A stretch of 25,759 nucleotides of DNA from JACDAN01 sp035265935 (GCA_035265935.1 DATFOC010000049.1:1-25759); one strand, 5' to 3'. Counted from the first letter of the stretch, positions 12,892-19,918 are shown. Numbers and translations are program-made. Notes: a model not told the origin generated them from the letters alone.

Positions 12892-14139
12892 GTGTTTTAC
12901 GTGCGAGTGATCGAATGCCACGTTGAGAGAGAGGCCGGCCGCTATCGCGACATGATCAGTCCAAACGAAGCTGATTCGGCCTCCGGCCCCTCTTCACAAG
13001 GGTGCCCAGACAACGCCGCGATTAGCAGACCCCCGGCGACTACCCGGTTATGCTCAATCCGGTCTACCCACTCCGAGAGCATCACCGGCACACGATCCGC
13101 GTCTCACCGGCACACGATCCGCGTCGATCGACACCGCTACTGCCGCCCGCCGGCGCTCACGTTCGGGGCGTTCGCCGAGCGCTGGGTCGATGAGCACGCC
13201 GAGGCCAGGGGACTGAAACGCTCGACGCAGAAGGGCTACCGGGCGATCGTCGAACAGCACCTGAACCCGGCGCTCGGCCCGCTGAAGCTGGCGAACCTCG
13301 ACGTGGACCAGCTGGAGCGCTACATGGCCCACAAGAGCAGGGCCGGCCTGCAGCCACGCACGATCAACCGGCACCTGAACGTGCTCTCGGCGCTGTTCAA
13401 GACGGCGCTTCGCCGCGGCCTCGTCGTCGCGAACCCGGTCGCGCTCGTGGAGCGGCCGCGGGAGCCGCGGCGGCGGTGGACGATCCTGTCGCCGGCCGAG
13501 GTCGGCCGCATCGACCGCGCATTCGTCGAGCTCGCCGACGAGGCCGAAGGCGCGGATCGGACCTGGATCGAGCAGGCGCGGGTCGTCTTCCTGACCGTCC
13601 TGTACGCCGGCCTTCGCCGGGGCGAGATCCTCGGCCTGCGCTGGCTCCACGTCCAGTTGGCCGACCCGGAGGGCGCCCGGCTCGAGGTCAGGGAGACGGT
13701 CGTCTACGGCCGGACCGAGACGCCGAAGTCGGAGCGGGCGGAGCGGACGATCGCGCTCGGCCCGAAGCTCGCCGACGAAGTGTTCCAGCACCGCGCCCGT
13801 ACTGCGTTCGCCGGCGACGGCGAGCGCGTCTTCTGTCATCTGGAGACGGGCGGCGTGCTCGACCACAAGCGGTATGCGGCGACGCTGAAGGCGGCGCTCG
13901 CCCGGGCGAGGGTCGATAAGCCGCTGCGGCCGTTCCACGACGGCCGCCACTCGTCGATCACGAACGCGGCCGCCGCCGGAACCCCGCCTGCGGCACTGCA
14001 GGCCCGCGCCGGACATTCCGACTACTCGACGACGCAGCTCTACATTGACCTGGCCGGCGAGACGTTCCGTGCTGAAGCCGAACGCCTCGAGCAGCTGCTC
14101 GCCGGAACCGAAGCGGTAGAAAAAACCGGTAGAAACTAG
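12892..14139 (+). CDS. Tyrosine-family site-specific recombinase (integrase)
   Basis: The conserved part begins near residue 88 (ALTFGAFAERWVDEHAEARG) with the SAM-like core-binding domain to about residue 175, then the catalytic domain. Catalytic residues are visible: Arg242 (YAGLRRGE), Lys279 (TETPKSER), His349 and Arg352 (HDGRHSS), His375 (AGHSDYSTT) and Tyr384 (LYIDL). The first 85 codons are poor in pattern and include a 22-bp tandem duplication. No normal arm-binding domain is seen there, so the N-terminus is decayed or the start is misplaced; ATG or GTG codons are absent just before residue 88. Adjacent tRNA-Trp is the likely target. It may no longer be active. Confidence 0.85.
   Translation: MFYVRVIECHVEREAGRYRDMISPNEADSASGPSSQGCPDNAAISRPPATTRLCSIRSTHSESITGTRSASHRHTIRVDRHRYCRPPALTFGAFAERWVDEHAEARGLKRSTQKGYRAIVEQHLNPALGPLKLANLDVDQLERYMAHKSRAGLQPRTINRHLNVLSALFKTALRRGLVVANPVALVERPREPRRRWTILSPAEVGRIDRAFVELADEAEGADRTWIEQARVVFLTVLYAGLRRGEILGLRWLHVQLADPEGARLEVRETVVYGRTETPKSERAERTIALGPKLADEVFQHRARTAFAGDGERVFCHLETGGVLDHKRYAATLKAALARARVDKPLRPFHDGRHSSITNAAAAGTPPAALQARAGHSDYSTTQLYIDLAGETFRAEAERLEQLLAGTEAVEKTGRN
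13082..13125 (+). repeat. 22-bp perfect tandem duplication in the recombinase 5' region
   Basis: The unit TCACCGGCACACGATCCGCG plus TC occurs twice without a gap (13082-13103 and 13104-13125). Because 22 is not a multiple of three, the two units are read in different frames (ITGTRSAS and HRHTIRV). It may be a slippage duplication or a pair of arm-type recombinase binding sites. Confidence 0.9.
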
Positions 14140-14166
14140 CCCCGTCGTCGCCTCCCGAGAGAACAG

Positions 14167-14190
14167 AAAGGGCCGCGTTTGCGGCCCTTT
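14167..14190. terminator. Terminator shared by tRNA-Trp and the recombinase gene
   Basis: AAAGGGCCGC and GCGGCCCTTT form a perfect 10-bp stem around GTTT. It lies 8 bp past the 3' end of tRNA-Trp on the minus strand and 27 bp past the recombinase stop on the plus strand. A-rich and T-rich flanks suit both directions. Diverged copies occur at 1921-1944 and 3756-3776. Confidence 0.8.
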
Positions 14191-14197
14191 CGCCCTA

Positions 14198-14271
14198 CAG
14201 GGGCGACAGGACTCGAACCTGCAACCCCCGGTTTTGGAGACCGGTGCTCTACCAAATTGAGCTACGCCCCT
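14198..14271 (-). tRNA. trpT: tRNA-Trp (anticodon CCA)
   Basis: The minus strand folds as a full cloverleaf of 74 nt: acceptor AGGGGCG with CGCCCCT, D stem GCTC/GAGC, anticodon stem CCGGT/ACCGG around CTCCAAA (anticodon CCA), T stem GCAGG/CCTGT with TTCGAGT, and discriminator G. The 3' CCA is not encoded, as is common in actinobacteria. The gene reads leftward into the island, so its 3' half is the site regenerated by integration. Confidence 0.97.
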
Positions 14272-14291
14272 GGGCTTAGGTTCGATTGTAG

Positions 14292-14402
14292 ATGCGCCAT
14301 TTCGGGCACATCCCCTGCATGACCGACCAGCCGCTCGAGGACCGCGAGGACGCCGAATCGGAGGAGCCCGAAGCCGAGGACGAGGAGGAGGACGACGAGT
14401 AG
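14292..14402 (+). CDS. Possible very acidic small protein
   Basis: ATG 14292 (or ATG 14319) opens 36 (or 27) codons ending in a run of acidic residues, EDAESEEPEAEDEEEDDE. Codons are GC-rich, and the ORF ends 9 bp before the next gene, in the same direction as the sigma-factor series. No ribosome site is obvious. A tail of this kind occurs in several small proteins of unknown role, so this is only a possible gene. Confidence 0.35.
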   Translation: MRHFGHIPCMTDQPLEDREDAESEEPEAEDEEEDDE

Positions 14403-14411
14403 GCTCGCGGC

Positions 14412-14618
14412 GTGGCCAGGGCAGCTCAGCGCCGCGCACAGGGCGTCTTCTTCGCCTTCCTGACCCTCTTTTTCGCCGGGATAGCGGCGACTGCCTACCG
14501 GGCCGGAACAGGCGTCGAAAGCTGGGTGGTCGTCATCGCTGCCGGCGTGCTGGCCCTCTGGATGGGGGGGCTTGCGATCCGCACATTCCGCTGGGCTCGT
14601 GAGGAGATGGCTCGTTAG
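14412..14618 (+). CDS. Small two-span membrane protein, hypothetical
   Basis: The 68-residue product from GTG 14412 has a basic N-tail (MARAAQRRAQG), a first span VFFAFLTLFFAGIAATAYRA, a second span WVVVIAAGVLALWMGGLAIR and a C-tail TFRWAREEMAR. Positive charges at both ends predict both ends inside. It lies 21 bp before the sigma factor, in the same direction, so the two could be cotranscribed. No family function is known. Confidence 0.6.
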   Translation: MARAAQRRAQGVFFAFLTLFFAGIAATAYRAGTGVESWVVVIAAGVLALWMGGLAIRTFRWAREEMAR

Positions 14619-14639
14619 CGCCGTATCCTTCCCTAGCTC

Positions 14640-15431
14640 GTGAGCTCGCAGGTCGACGACACCCAGACCCTCTGGCGCTCGTTTCGCGCGAAGCCGGACG
14701 ACAAGGCGCTCCGCGATCGCCTGATCCTCACCTACGCGCCTCTCGTCAAGTACGTGGCCGGCCGGCTCGGCAGCGGGCTCCCCGCGCACGTCGAGGAGGA
14801 GGACCTCGTCTCGTACGGGCTCCTCGGACTGATCGGGGCGATCGAGCGCTACGACCCGGACCGCGACGTCAAGTTCGAGACATACGCGATTGCGCGGATC
14901 AAGGGCGCGATCATCGACGAGCTGCGGTCGCTCGACTGGGTTCCGCGCTCCGTCCGGGCCCGCGCGCGTGAGATCGAGCGCGCGATCGCGACCCTCGAGG
15001 CGAAGCTCCACCGGCCGCCCTCGGACGAGGAGATCGCGCAGCAGGTCGGGATCACCGTCGGGGAGCTAGAGGACAGCCTGACCGACATCTCCCGCTCCTC
15101 GATCGCGGCGCTCGACGAGCTCTGGACGATCGGCGGCTCCGGCGGCGACCAGGTCGCCCTGATCGACACGATCGAAGACACGGAGGCGCCCTCGCCGGAG
15201 TCCTCGCTCAGCGCGACCGAGCTGAAGGAAGCGCTGGGCGAGGCAATCGCCCGGCTGCCCGAGCGGGAGAAGCTCGTCGTGACTCTCTACTACTACGAGG
15301 AGCTGACCCTGCGCGAGATCGGCGAGGTTCTCGGCGTGACCGAGTCGCGGGTCTCCCAGCTGCACACGAAGGCGATCCTGCGCCTCAAGGCGAGGCTCTC
15401 CGGCGCGTCCCGCGCCGAAGCAGAAGCCTAG
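14640..15431 (+). CDS. whiG: RNA polymerase sigma factor, WhiG/FliA (sigma-28) type
   Basis: The 263-residue product from GTG 14640 has the three-domain layout of group 3 sigma factors. Region 2 (about 25-105) includes LVKYVAGRLGSGLPAHVEEE, DLVSYGLLGLIGAIERYDPD, KFETYAIARIKGAIIDELRS and LDWVPRSVR, a signature that separates WhiG/FliA from other sigmas. Region 3 (about 110-175) contains RPPSDEEIAQQVGITVGELE. Region 4 (about 195-250) contains LPEREKLVVTLYYYEELTLR and a helix-turn-helix (IGEVLGVTESRVSQLHTKAI) that reads -35 boxes. In actinobacteria such factors control motility or differentiation genes. No anti-sigma or flagellar gene is near. The symbol is by family resemblance. Confidence 0.92.
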   Translation: MSSQVDDTQTLWRSFRAKPDDKALRDRLILTYAPLVKYVAGRLGSGLPAHVEEEDLVSYGLLGLIGAIERYDPDRDVKFETYAIARIKGAIIDELRSLDWVPRSVRARAREIERAIATLEAKLHRPPSDEEIAQQVGITVGELEDSLTDISRSSIAALDELWTIGGSGGDQVALIDTIEDTEAPSPESSLSATELKEALGEAIARLPEREKLVVTLYYYEELTLREIGEVLGVTESRVSQLHTKAILRLKARLSGASRAEAEA

Positions 15432-15432
15432 T

Positions 15433-16032
15433 TTGAGCGCGCGCGACCCGGACGACGTCGCCGCGTACGAGCGGGACCTCGCCGAGGTGACGATCGGCGG
15501 ACCGTGGCCGCTGCCCGGCCCCGTCGAGATCCACGACTACGACTCGGACTGGCCGCGCCTGTACGAGCGTGAGGAGGAACGGATCCGCGCCGCCCTCGGC
15601 GACCGGGTGATCCGAATCGAGCACGTCGGCTCGACGTCAGTGCGCGGTCTGCCAGCCAAGCCGCTCATCGACGTCGCGCTCGAGGTGCCGGACTCGGCCG
15701 ACGAGGCCACGTACGTGCCGGCGCTGGACGCCGCCGGTTACAGCCTGCGGATTCGGGAGCCCGACTGGTTCGAGCATCGCCTCCTCAAGGGGCCCGACAC
15801 CGAGGTCAACGTCCACGTGTTCAGCGCAGGCTGCGAGGAGGTCGACCGGATGCTCCTCTTCCGCGACTGGCTGCGGGGGAATGCCGCCGACCGCGAGCGC
15901 TACGCCGTCAAGAAGCGCGAGCTGGCCGGCCGCGAGTGGAAGTACATGCAGCAGTACGCAGACGCGAAAACGTCTGTCGTCAACGAGATCATGGCCCGCG
16001 CGACCGGGGAGGAGCCAAACCCGCGTCGTTAA
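15433..16032 (+). CDS. GrpB/UPF0157 family nucleotidyltransferase-fold protein
   Basis: The ORF begins at TTG 15433, one base after the sigma stop, and encodes 199 residues. After a 30-residue lead come YDSDWPRLYEREEERIRAAL, IRIEHVGSTSVRGLPAKPLI and DVALEV, then VNVHVFSAGCEEVDRMLLFR, DWLRGNAADRERYAVKKREL and a WKYMQQYADAKTSVVNEI end. GST-V-GLP-KP-ID is the signature of the GrpB family, a nucleotidyltransferase-like fold; some members are fused to CoaE kinase. The acidic residues in the ID-ALEV and EVNVHV strands fit the active-site pattern. The substrate is unknown. Tight spacing suggests cotranscription with the sigma factor. Confidence 0.88.
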   Translation: MSARDPDDVAAYERDLAEVTIGGPWPLPGPVEIHDYDSDWPRLYEREEERIRAALGDRVIRIEHVGSTSVRGLPAKPLIDVALEVPDSADEATYVPALDAAGYSLRIREPDWFEHRLLKGPDTEVNVHVFSAGCEEVDRMLLFRDWLRGNAADRERYAVKKRELAGREWKYMQQYADAKTSVVNEIMARATGEEPNPRR

Positions 16033-16070
16033 GATCGAGGGCTCAACGACTCCGAGGAGGACCTGTACGC

Positions 16071-18125
16071 ATGGCCGCAGTCGAGCCCGGGAAGATCCGC
16101 AACGTCGCCGTCACCGGACACCGTGGGACGGGGAAAACCTCGCTCGTCGAGGCAATGCTCTTCCAGGCCGGGGCGGTCAACCGGCTCGGATCGATCGAGC
16201 AGGGCTCGACCGTCGCCGATTGGGACGAAGACGAGCAGCGCCGGCAGATGTCGATCTCCGCTGCCCTCTGCCACCTCGAGTGGCAGGGCCGGAAGATCAA
16301 CCTGATCGACACGCCCGGTGAGCCGAGCTTTCAGGGCGACACGATCTCGGCGCTGAGGGTCGTCGAGGGCACGCTGATCGTCGTCTCGGCGGTCATGGGC
16401 GTCGAGGTTCAGACCAATCGCGTCTGGGCGAGGGCGGATGAGCTGGGCCTGGCCCGTGTCCTCTTCGTGAACATGCTCGACCGCGAGCGAGCGGACTTCT
16501 ACCGTGTCCTTGAGCAGCTGCGGAACACGTTCTCGACCCGCTGCGTCGCGGTGCACCTCCCGATCGGCGTCGAGCACGAGGTCAGCGGGATCGTCGACCT
16601 CCTGCACATGAAGGCGTACACGAGCCCGGAGGGAGGCAAGGAGTCGGCGCCCGGCGAGGTCCCCGCGGAGATGTCCGACCAGGTCGCGAAGTACCGCGAG
16701 CAGCTGCTCGACTCCGTCGTCGAGACCGACGAGAGCTTGATGGAGCGGTACCTCGACGGCCAGGAGCTCTCCGACGAGGAGGTTGCGCACGCGCTCAAGG
16801 ACGCAGTGACGCGCGGCGAGATCTTCCCGGTCGCCTGCGGCGTCGCGACGAAAAACCTCGGAACTACCGCGACGCTCGACCTCCTCGTCGAGGGCGTCCC
16901 GTCGCCGGCGAAGAAGGACTTCGACGTTCACATTGACGGCGCCGAGAGCGCCGCCTTCGTCTTCAAGACGGTGGCCGACCCGTTCGCGGGCCGCATCAAC
17001 GTCTTCCGGGTAATCGAGGGCAAGGTCGCTTCGGACTCGACGCTCGTCAACTCCCGCTCCCACAACAAGGAGCGGGTCGGCCAGCTGCTGACGCTCCAGG
17101 GCAAGGATCACGACCAGGCCGACGAGTTCGGCCCCGGCGACCTCGGGGCGGTGGCGAAGCTGAAGGATGTCCTCACCGGCGACCTCCTACTCGACAAGGA
17201 GACTGGCGCGGAGCCGCCCTCGATCGAGTTCCCCGAGCCGGTGATGAGCTTCGCCATCTCACCGAAGGCGAAGGGCGACGAGGAGAAGCTCGGTACCGCC
17301 CTCCGGCGCCTGCACGAGGAGGACCCGACGCTGATCATGCGTCGGGACCAGCAGACCGGCGAGCAGCTGCTCTCCGGTCTCTCGCAGATGCACGTCGAGG
17401 TGGCCGTCGAGCGCGTGAACCGGCGCTTCGGCGTCGAGGTCGATCTTCGTCCGCCGCGTGTGCCCTACCTCGAGACGATCCGCAAGGAGTCGAAGGGCCA
17501 CGGCCGCTACAAGAAGCAGACGGGCGGGCGCGGGCAGTTCGGCGACTGCCACATCAGGCTCGAGCCGCTCGAGAGCCACACGGGCTACGAGTTCGTGGAC
17601 AAGATCGTGGGCGGCGTGATCCCGCAGGGCTTCCGGCCGGCCGTCGACAAGGGGATCCAGGAGGCGATGGTGCACGGCGAGCTCGCAGGCGCGCCGGTCC
17701 AGGGCGTACGCGTTGTGCTGGTGGACGGGACGTACCACAACGTCGACTCCTCCGAGATGGCCTTCAAGATCGCTGGCTCGATGGCGTTCAAGGAGGCGTA
17801 CTCGCAGGCCGACCCGGTGCTGCTCGAGCCGATCATGGAGGTCGACGTCACCGTTCCGGACGATGCCGTCGGCGCCGTCAACGGCGACCTCAATTCACGG
17901 CGCGGCAGGCTCCACGGCATGGAGCCGACCGGCAGCGGCATGACCTCGATCAAGGCCGAGGTGCCGATGGCAGAGATGCTGACCTACTCCCAGTCCCTGA
18001 CCTCGATGACCGGCGGCCGCGGCGACTACCACATGCACTTCGCGCGCTACGAGGAGGTTCCGACGCACGTGGCTCAGAAGGTCATGGCCGAGGCGGAGAA
18101 GGAGAAGGAAGAGGTCAAGGTCTGA
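16071..18125 (+). CDS. Elongation factor G-like GTPase (EF-G2 type)
   Basis: ATG 16071 follows GAGGAGG at a spacing of about 10 bases; the frame is open further upstream but not family-like. The 684-residue product has all EF-G domains: the GTPase domain (G1 GHRGTGKT, 16-23), domain II (FVFKTVADPFAGRINVFRVI), domain III (LSQMHVEVAVERV), domain IV (KKQTGGRGQFGDCHIRLEPL, GFRPAVDKGI) and domain V (EPIMEVDVTVPDDAVGAVNG). G3 reads DTPGEPSF, with Glu84 where canonical EF-G has His, and G4 reads VNMLDR where NKMDR is usual. It belongs to the actinobacterial EF-G-like group, distinct from translational FusA. Its role may be ribosome related but is not established. Confidence 0.92.
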   Translation: MAAVEPGKIRNVAVTGHRGTGKTSLVEAMLFQAGAVNRLGSIEQGSTVADWDEDEQRRQMSISAALCHLEWQGRKINLIDTPGEPSFQGDTISALRVVEGTLIVVSAVMGVEVQTNRVWARADELGLARVLFVNMLDRERADFYRVLEQLRNTFSTRCVAVHLPIGVEHEVSGIVDLLHMKAYTSPEGGKESAPGEVPAEMSDQVAKYREQLLDSVVETDESLMERYLDGQELSDEEVAHALKDAVTRGEIFPVACGVATKNLGTTATLDLLVEGVPSPAKKDFDVHIDGAESAAFVFKTVADPFAGRINVFRVIEGKVASDSTLVNSRSHNKERVGQLLTLQGKDHDQADEFGPGDLGAVAKLKDVLTGDLLLDKETGAEPPSIEFPEPVMSFAISPKAKGDEEKLGTALRRLHEEDPTLIMRRDQQTGEQLLSGLSQMHVEVAVERVNRRFGVEVDLRPPRVPYLETIRKESKGHGRYKKQTGGRGQFGDCHIRLEPLESHTGYEFVDKIVGGVIPQGFRPAVDKGIQEAMVHGELAGAPVQGVRVVLVDGTYHNVDSSEMAFKIAGSMAFKEAYSQADPVLLEPIMEVDVTVPDDAVGAVNGDLNSRRGRLHGMEPTGSGMTSIKAEVPMAEMLTYSQSLTSMTGGRGDYHMHFARYEEVPTHVAQKVMAEAEKEKEEVKV

Positions 18126-18313
18126 AGCACCGGCTGACGCATCGGGGTGCGGAGAAGCGCGCCGAGCGGGAGAGGCAGACCGGGCTCGCTCCGGACGACG
18201 AAGCGGCGCGCTGGCTGGCGGAGCACGATCCGCCGCCCGAGCCCAAGACGCCGAAGTCGGCGAACAAGTCCAAGCATGTGCACCGCTGGCGACAGCGGCG
18301 CCTGAAGCCCTAG
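18122..18313 (+). CDS. Possible 63-residue basic protein without a canonical start
   Basis: A GC-rich coding-like frame runs from CTG 18122, overlapping the EF-G stop, to TAG 18311-18313. It reads KHRLTHRGAEKRAERERQTG, then LAPDDEAARWLAEHDPPPEP, then a Lys/Arg-rich end (KSKHVHRWRQRRLKP). No ATG, GTG or TTG exists in this frame between the previous gene and this sequence, so either CTG is used, or translation is coupled or re-initiated at the EF-G stop. Its stop overlaps the stop of the convergent EamA gene in CTAG. The composition suggests nucleic-acid binding, which is inference. Confidence 0.5.
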   Translation: MKHRLTHRGAEKRAERERQTGLAPDDEAARWLAEHDPPPEPKTPKSANKSKHVHRWRQRRLKP

Positions 18314-19188
18314 GGGGCTGTGGCGCGCCGCAGCGCGCCGACGTACACGCCGATCAGGACGAGCGGTCCGCCGATGAGCAGCCCGAGTCCCAGGGGCTCG
18401 TCGTCGAGCCAGGTGGACAGCGCTACGGTGACGACGGGGATGAGCACGAACTGGTACGCGGCGCGGGATGCTTCCCAGTACCGCAGCACCACGAGATAGA
18501 GCACGAAGACGATGACAGACCCGACCGGTACGAGATAGGCGAGCGCGAGCCATGTCTCCGCTTGGCGCGGGAGCTCGAACGTCTCTCGGGCAAGCATTGA
18601 GCCTGCCAGCAGCAGCACTGCGCCCGTGCCCATGCCGACGGCGTTCATCGCCACCGGATGGACGGGCGGGAAGCGGCGGACCAGCACGGCAGCCTCGGCG
18701 AAGCACAGCGCGCTTCCGACGAGGGCGAGGAGGGAAAGGGCCGACACGTCGTCCCGCAGGGTCGCGTTGGAGATCACCGCGATTCCGGCCAGGGAGAGGA
18801 GCCCGCCGATCACCGCGCTGAGGCGAATCCGCTCCTGGCCCTGAAGGACCACGAGGAAGAGGGTGGCGAGCGGGACGAGCGCCAGCACGGTCTGCCCGAG
18901 GCCGGCGTGGACCTCGACTAGCCCGTAGTAGGCGAGCGCGAACGCGCCGCCGATGCCGAACGCCCCGTAGAGCATCGCGCCGGTCAGCGCTCGGCCCCGC
19001 GGGACGCTCACACGCAGGAGCGCCATGATCGCTGCGAGGAACGTCGCGGCGAGCGCGAAGCGCAGGCACGCACCCCACAGAGGGTCGAGCTCGCGGTTGC
19101 TGTAGCGGATCGCGACGGCGTTTCCGCCGGCTAGCACCGACATCGCGAAGAACGCGGCGAGCGCCGTCCGTTCGTCGCTGCCGTTCAC
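18310..19188 (-). CDS. EamA/DMT-family transporter
   Basis: From GTG 19188 the product is 292 residues with ten hydrophobic segments in two five-span repeats, the standard drug/metabolite transporter layout. Typical words are AMSVLAGGNAVAIRYSNREL, DPLWGACLRFALAATFLAAI and ALAYYGLVEVHAGLGQTVLA in the first half, and LAYLVPVGSVIVFVLYLVVL, YWEASRAAYQFVLIPVVTVA and LSTWLDDEPLG in the second. EamA proteins export amino acids and related metabolites; the substrate here is unknown. The stop overlaps that of the small ORF on the other strand. A GC-rich hairpin sits upstream of the gene. Confidence 0.9.
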   Translation of the reverse strand: MNGSDERTALAAFFAMSVLAGGNAVAIRYSNRELDPLWGACLRFALAATFLAAIMALLRVSVPRGRALTGAMLYGAFGIGGAFALAYYGLVEVHAGLGQTVLALVPLATLFLVVLQGQERIRLSAVIGGLLSLAGIAVISNATLRDDVSALSLLALVGSALCFAEAAVLVRRFPPVHPVAMNAVGMGTGAVLLLAGSMLARETFELPRQAETWLALAYLVPVGSVIVFVLYLVVLRYWEASRAAYQFVLIPVVTVALSTWLDDEPLGLGLLIGGPLVLIGVYVGALRRATAP

Positions 19189-19221
19189 GCGCCAACACTA
19201 CGAGCAGGCGCACGGGCTGAG

Positions 19222-19241
19222 GGGCGGGCCGAAGCCCGCCC
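19222..19241 (-). terminator. Hairpin with UUCG-type loop after the PadR operon
   Basis: GGGCGGGC and GCCCGCCC pair perfectly around CGAA, which is a TTCG tetraloop on the minus strand, an unusually stable arrangement. It lies 88 bp beyond the stop of the coiled-coil gene and upstream of the EamA start. There is no T-run. Confidence 0.5.
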
Positions 19242-19260
19242 GCCAAACCTCGATGGGGAG

Positions 19261-19322
19261 GGTTCGGAAATGACTGCTAAGCCGCCGGGCCGCGCACCCC
19301 GGGCGACGAGCGCCATTCCGCA
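19261..19322. repeat. Intergenic repeat, short form
   Basis: It shares GCCGCCGGGCCG (19281-19292), CGCACCCCG (19293-19301) and GAGCGCCATTCCGC (19308-19321) with the longer element at 20607-20757, in the same order and orientation. The left end TTCGGAAATG and the right end CATTCCGCAA are imperfect inverted repeats. Confidence 0.65.
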
Positions 19323-19328
19323 ATCCTC

Positions 19329-19532
19329 CTAGACCGTGGCGGTCGCCTCCTGCGTCTCGCCGGCGCCGCTTTCGCGGAGCCGCTTGATCAGATCCGAGAC
19401 GTCCGCGAGCTCCTGCTCGAGGTCGCGCTGGTACTCCTCCAGCCGCTCGAGGACGCGCTCGCGGTCGTACCAACCCTGGCCGATGCCGTGGTGGCGGCGA
19501 AAGCCGCGGTGTCGATGTCGTCTTCCGTGCAT
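19329..19532 (-). CDS. Small His/Arg-rich coiled-coil protein coupled to PadR
   Basis: AGGAGG followed by five bases gives ATG 19532, a near-ideal start; GTG 19538 lies too close to the ribosome site. The 67-residue product starts with a His/Arg-rich tail (MHGRRHRHRGFRRHHGIGQG), then a helix with coiled-coil character (YDRERVLERLEEYQRDLEQE, LADVSDLIKRLRE) and a polar end. Its ribosome site lies inside the end of the PadR gene and the start is 3 bp past the PadR stop, so translation is coupled. The layout recalls DUF5320-type small proteins with a basic tail and an acidic coiled coil. A metal-binding or partner role for the His-rich tail is inference. Confidence 0.75.
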   Translation of the reverse strand: MHGRRHRHRGFRRHHGIGQGWYDRERVLERLEEYQRDLEQELADVSDLIKRLRESGAGETQEATATV

Positions 19533-19534
19533 GT

Positions 19535-19918
19535 TCACCTCCTCTCTCCGTATCTCGTGAGGAATCCGTCCAGCCGCGTTTGCGAATCTCGCAACGCGCT
19601 AGCCCACTGGTCGAGGAGCGCGCGCCCCTCGTCCGTCAGCTCATAGATCCGCTTGCTCGGGCCGGCCGCACCGTCGTCCCATTCCGAGCGGACGATCCCG
19701 TCGGTCTCGAGCAGACGGAGGAACCGGTAGAGGTTGCCCATGTCCACGCGCTCCCCGGTGAGCTCCGGGAGCTGCTCGAGCAGCTCGTAGCCGTGCACGG
19801 GGCGCTCGCGGAGGAGCAGCAGGACGGCCGGCTCGGCGAAGCGCTCGACCCGCGCGCGCACCTCGAAGTCGCCCGGCCCGATCCGCCGCCGCACCCGCGA
19901 ATGACGGTGTCTCCTCAT
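19535..19918 (-). CDS. PadR-family transcriptional regulator
   Basis: From ATG 19918 the product is 127 residues (GTG 19933 is an alternative start). A basic N-tail is followed by the winged-helix domain: FAEPAVLLLLRERPVHGYEL, LEQLPELTGERVDMGNLYRF, LRLLETDGIVRSEWDDG and KRIYELTDEGRALLDQWASA. The HGYEL, YR-L--LE-DG and Y-LT--G words are diagnostic of PadR. The C-terminal helix is short, as in the compact subfamily. PadR proteins usually repress a neighbouring operon and themselves. The cotranscribed coiled-coil gene is the obvious partner. An inverted repeat covers the start region. Confidence 0.9.
   Translation of the reverse strand: MRRHRHSRVRRRIGPGDFEVRARVERFAEPAVLLLLRERPVHGYELLEQLPELTGERVDMGNLYRFLRLLETDGIVRSEWDDGAAGPSKRIYELTDEGRALLDQWASALRDSQTRLDGFLTRYGERR

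Larger units (their letters stand above)
3779..14271. mobile_element. 10.4-kb tRNA-Trp-associated genomic island
   Basis: The right boundary is the intact tRNA-Trp (minus strand); the left boundary is the duplicated tRNA 3' half at 3779-3827. A tyrosine recombinase gene lies against the right boundary, 58 bp before the tRNA. The segment sits downstream of the tRNA 3' end, the normal geometry for integration into a tRNA gene. Contents include an HNH nuclease, a degraded PIN-like gene, secreted proteins, a GST, an Hsp15-like protein and fragments of one repeated small-gene family. No phage capsid, terminase, replication or conjugation genes are recognised. Several frameshifts suggest it is old and probably immobile. 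Confidence 0.75.

Noticed and set aside
3779..14271. Complete prophage
   Set aside because: Only an HNH gene, a zinc-ribbon relic and a recombinase are phage-like; structural, packaging, lysis and replication genes are absent.
13054..14439. Minus-strand 461-codon ORF over the recombinase and tRNA
   Set aside because: It is antisense to a protein with a complete set of tyrosine-recombinase residues and crosses the tRNA; a GC-rich shadow.
16029..17111. Minus-strand 360-codon ORF under the EF-G-like gene
   Set aside because: Antisense shadow; composition (Asp/Arg/Leu) is typical of reverse-frame reading of GC-rich genes.
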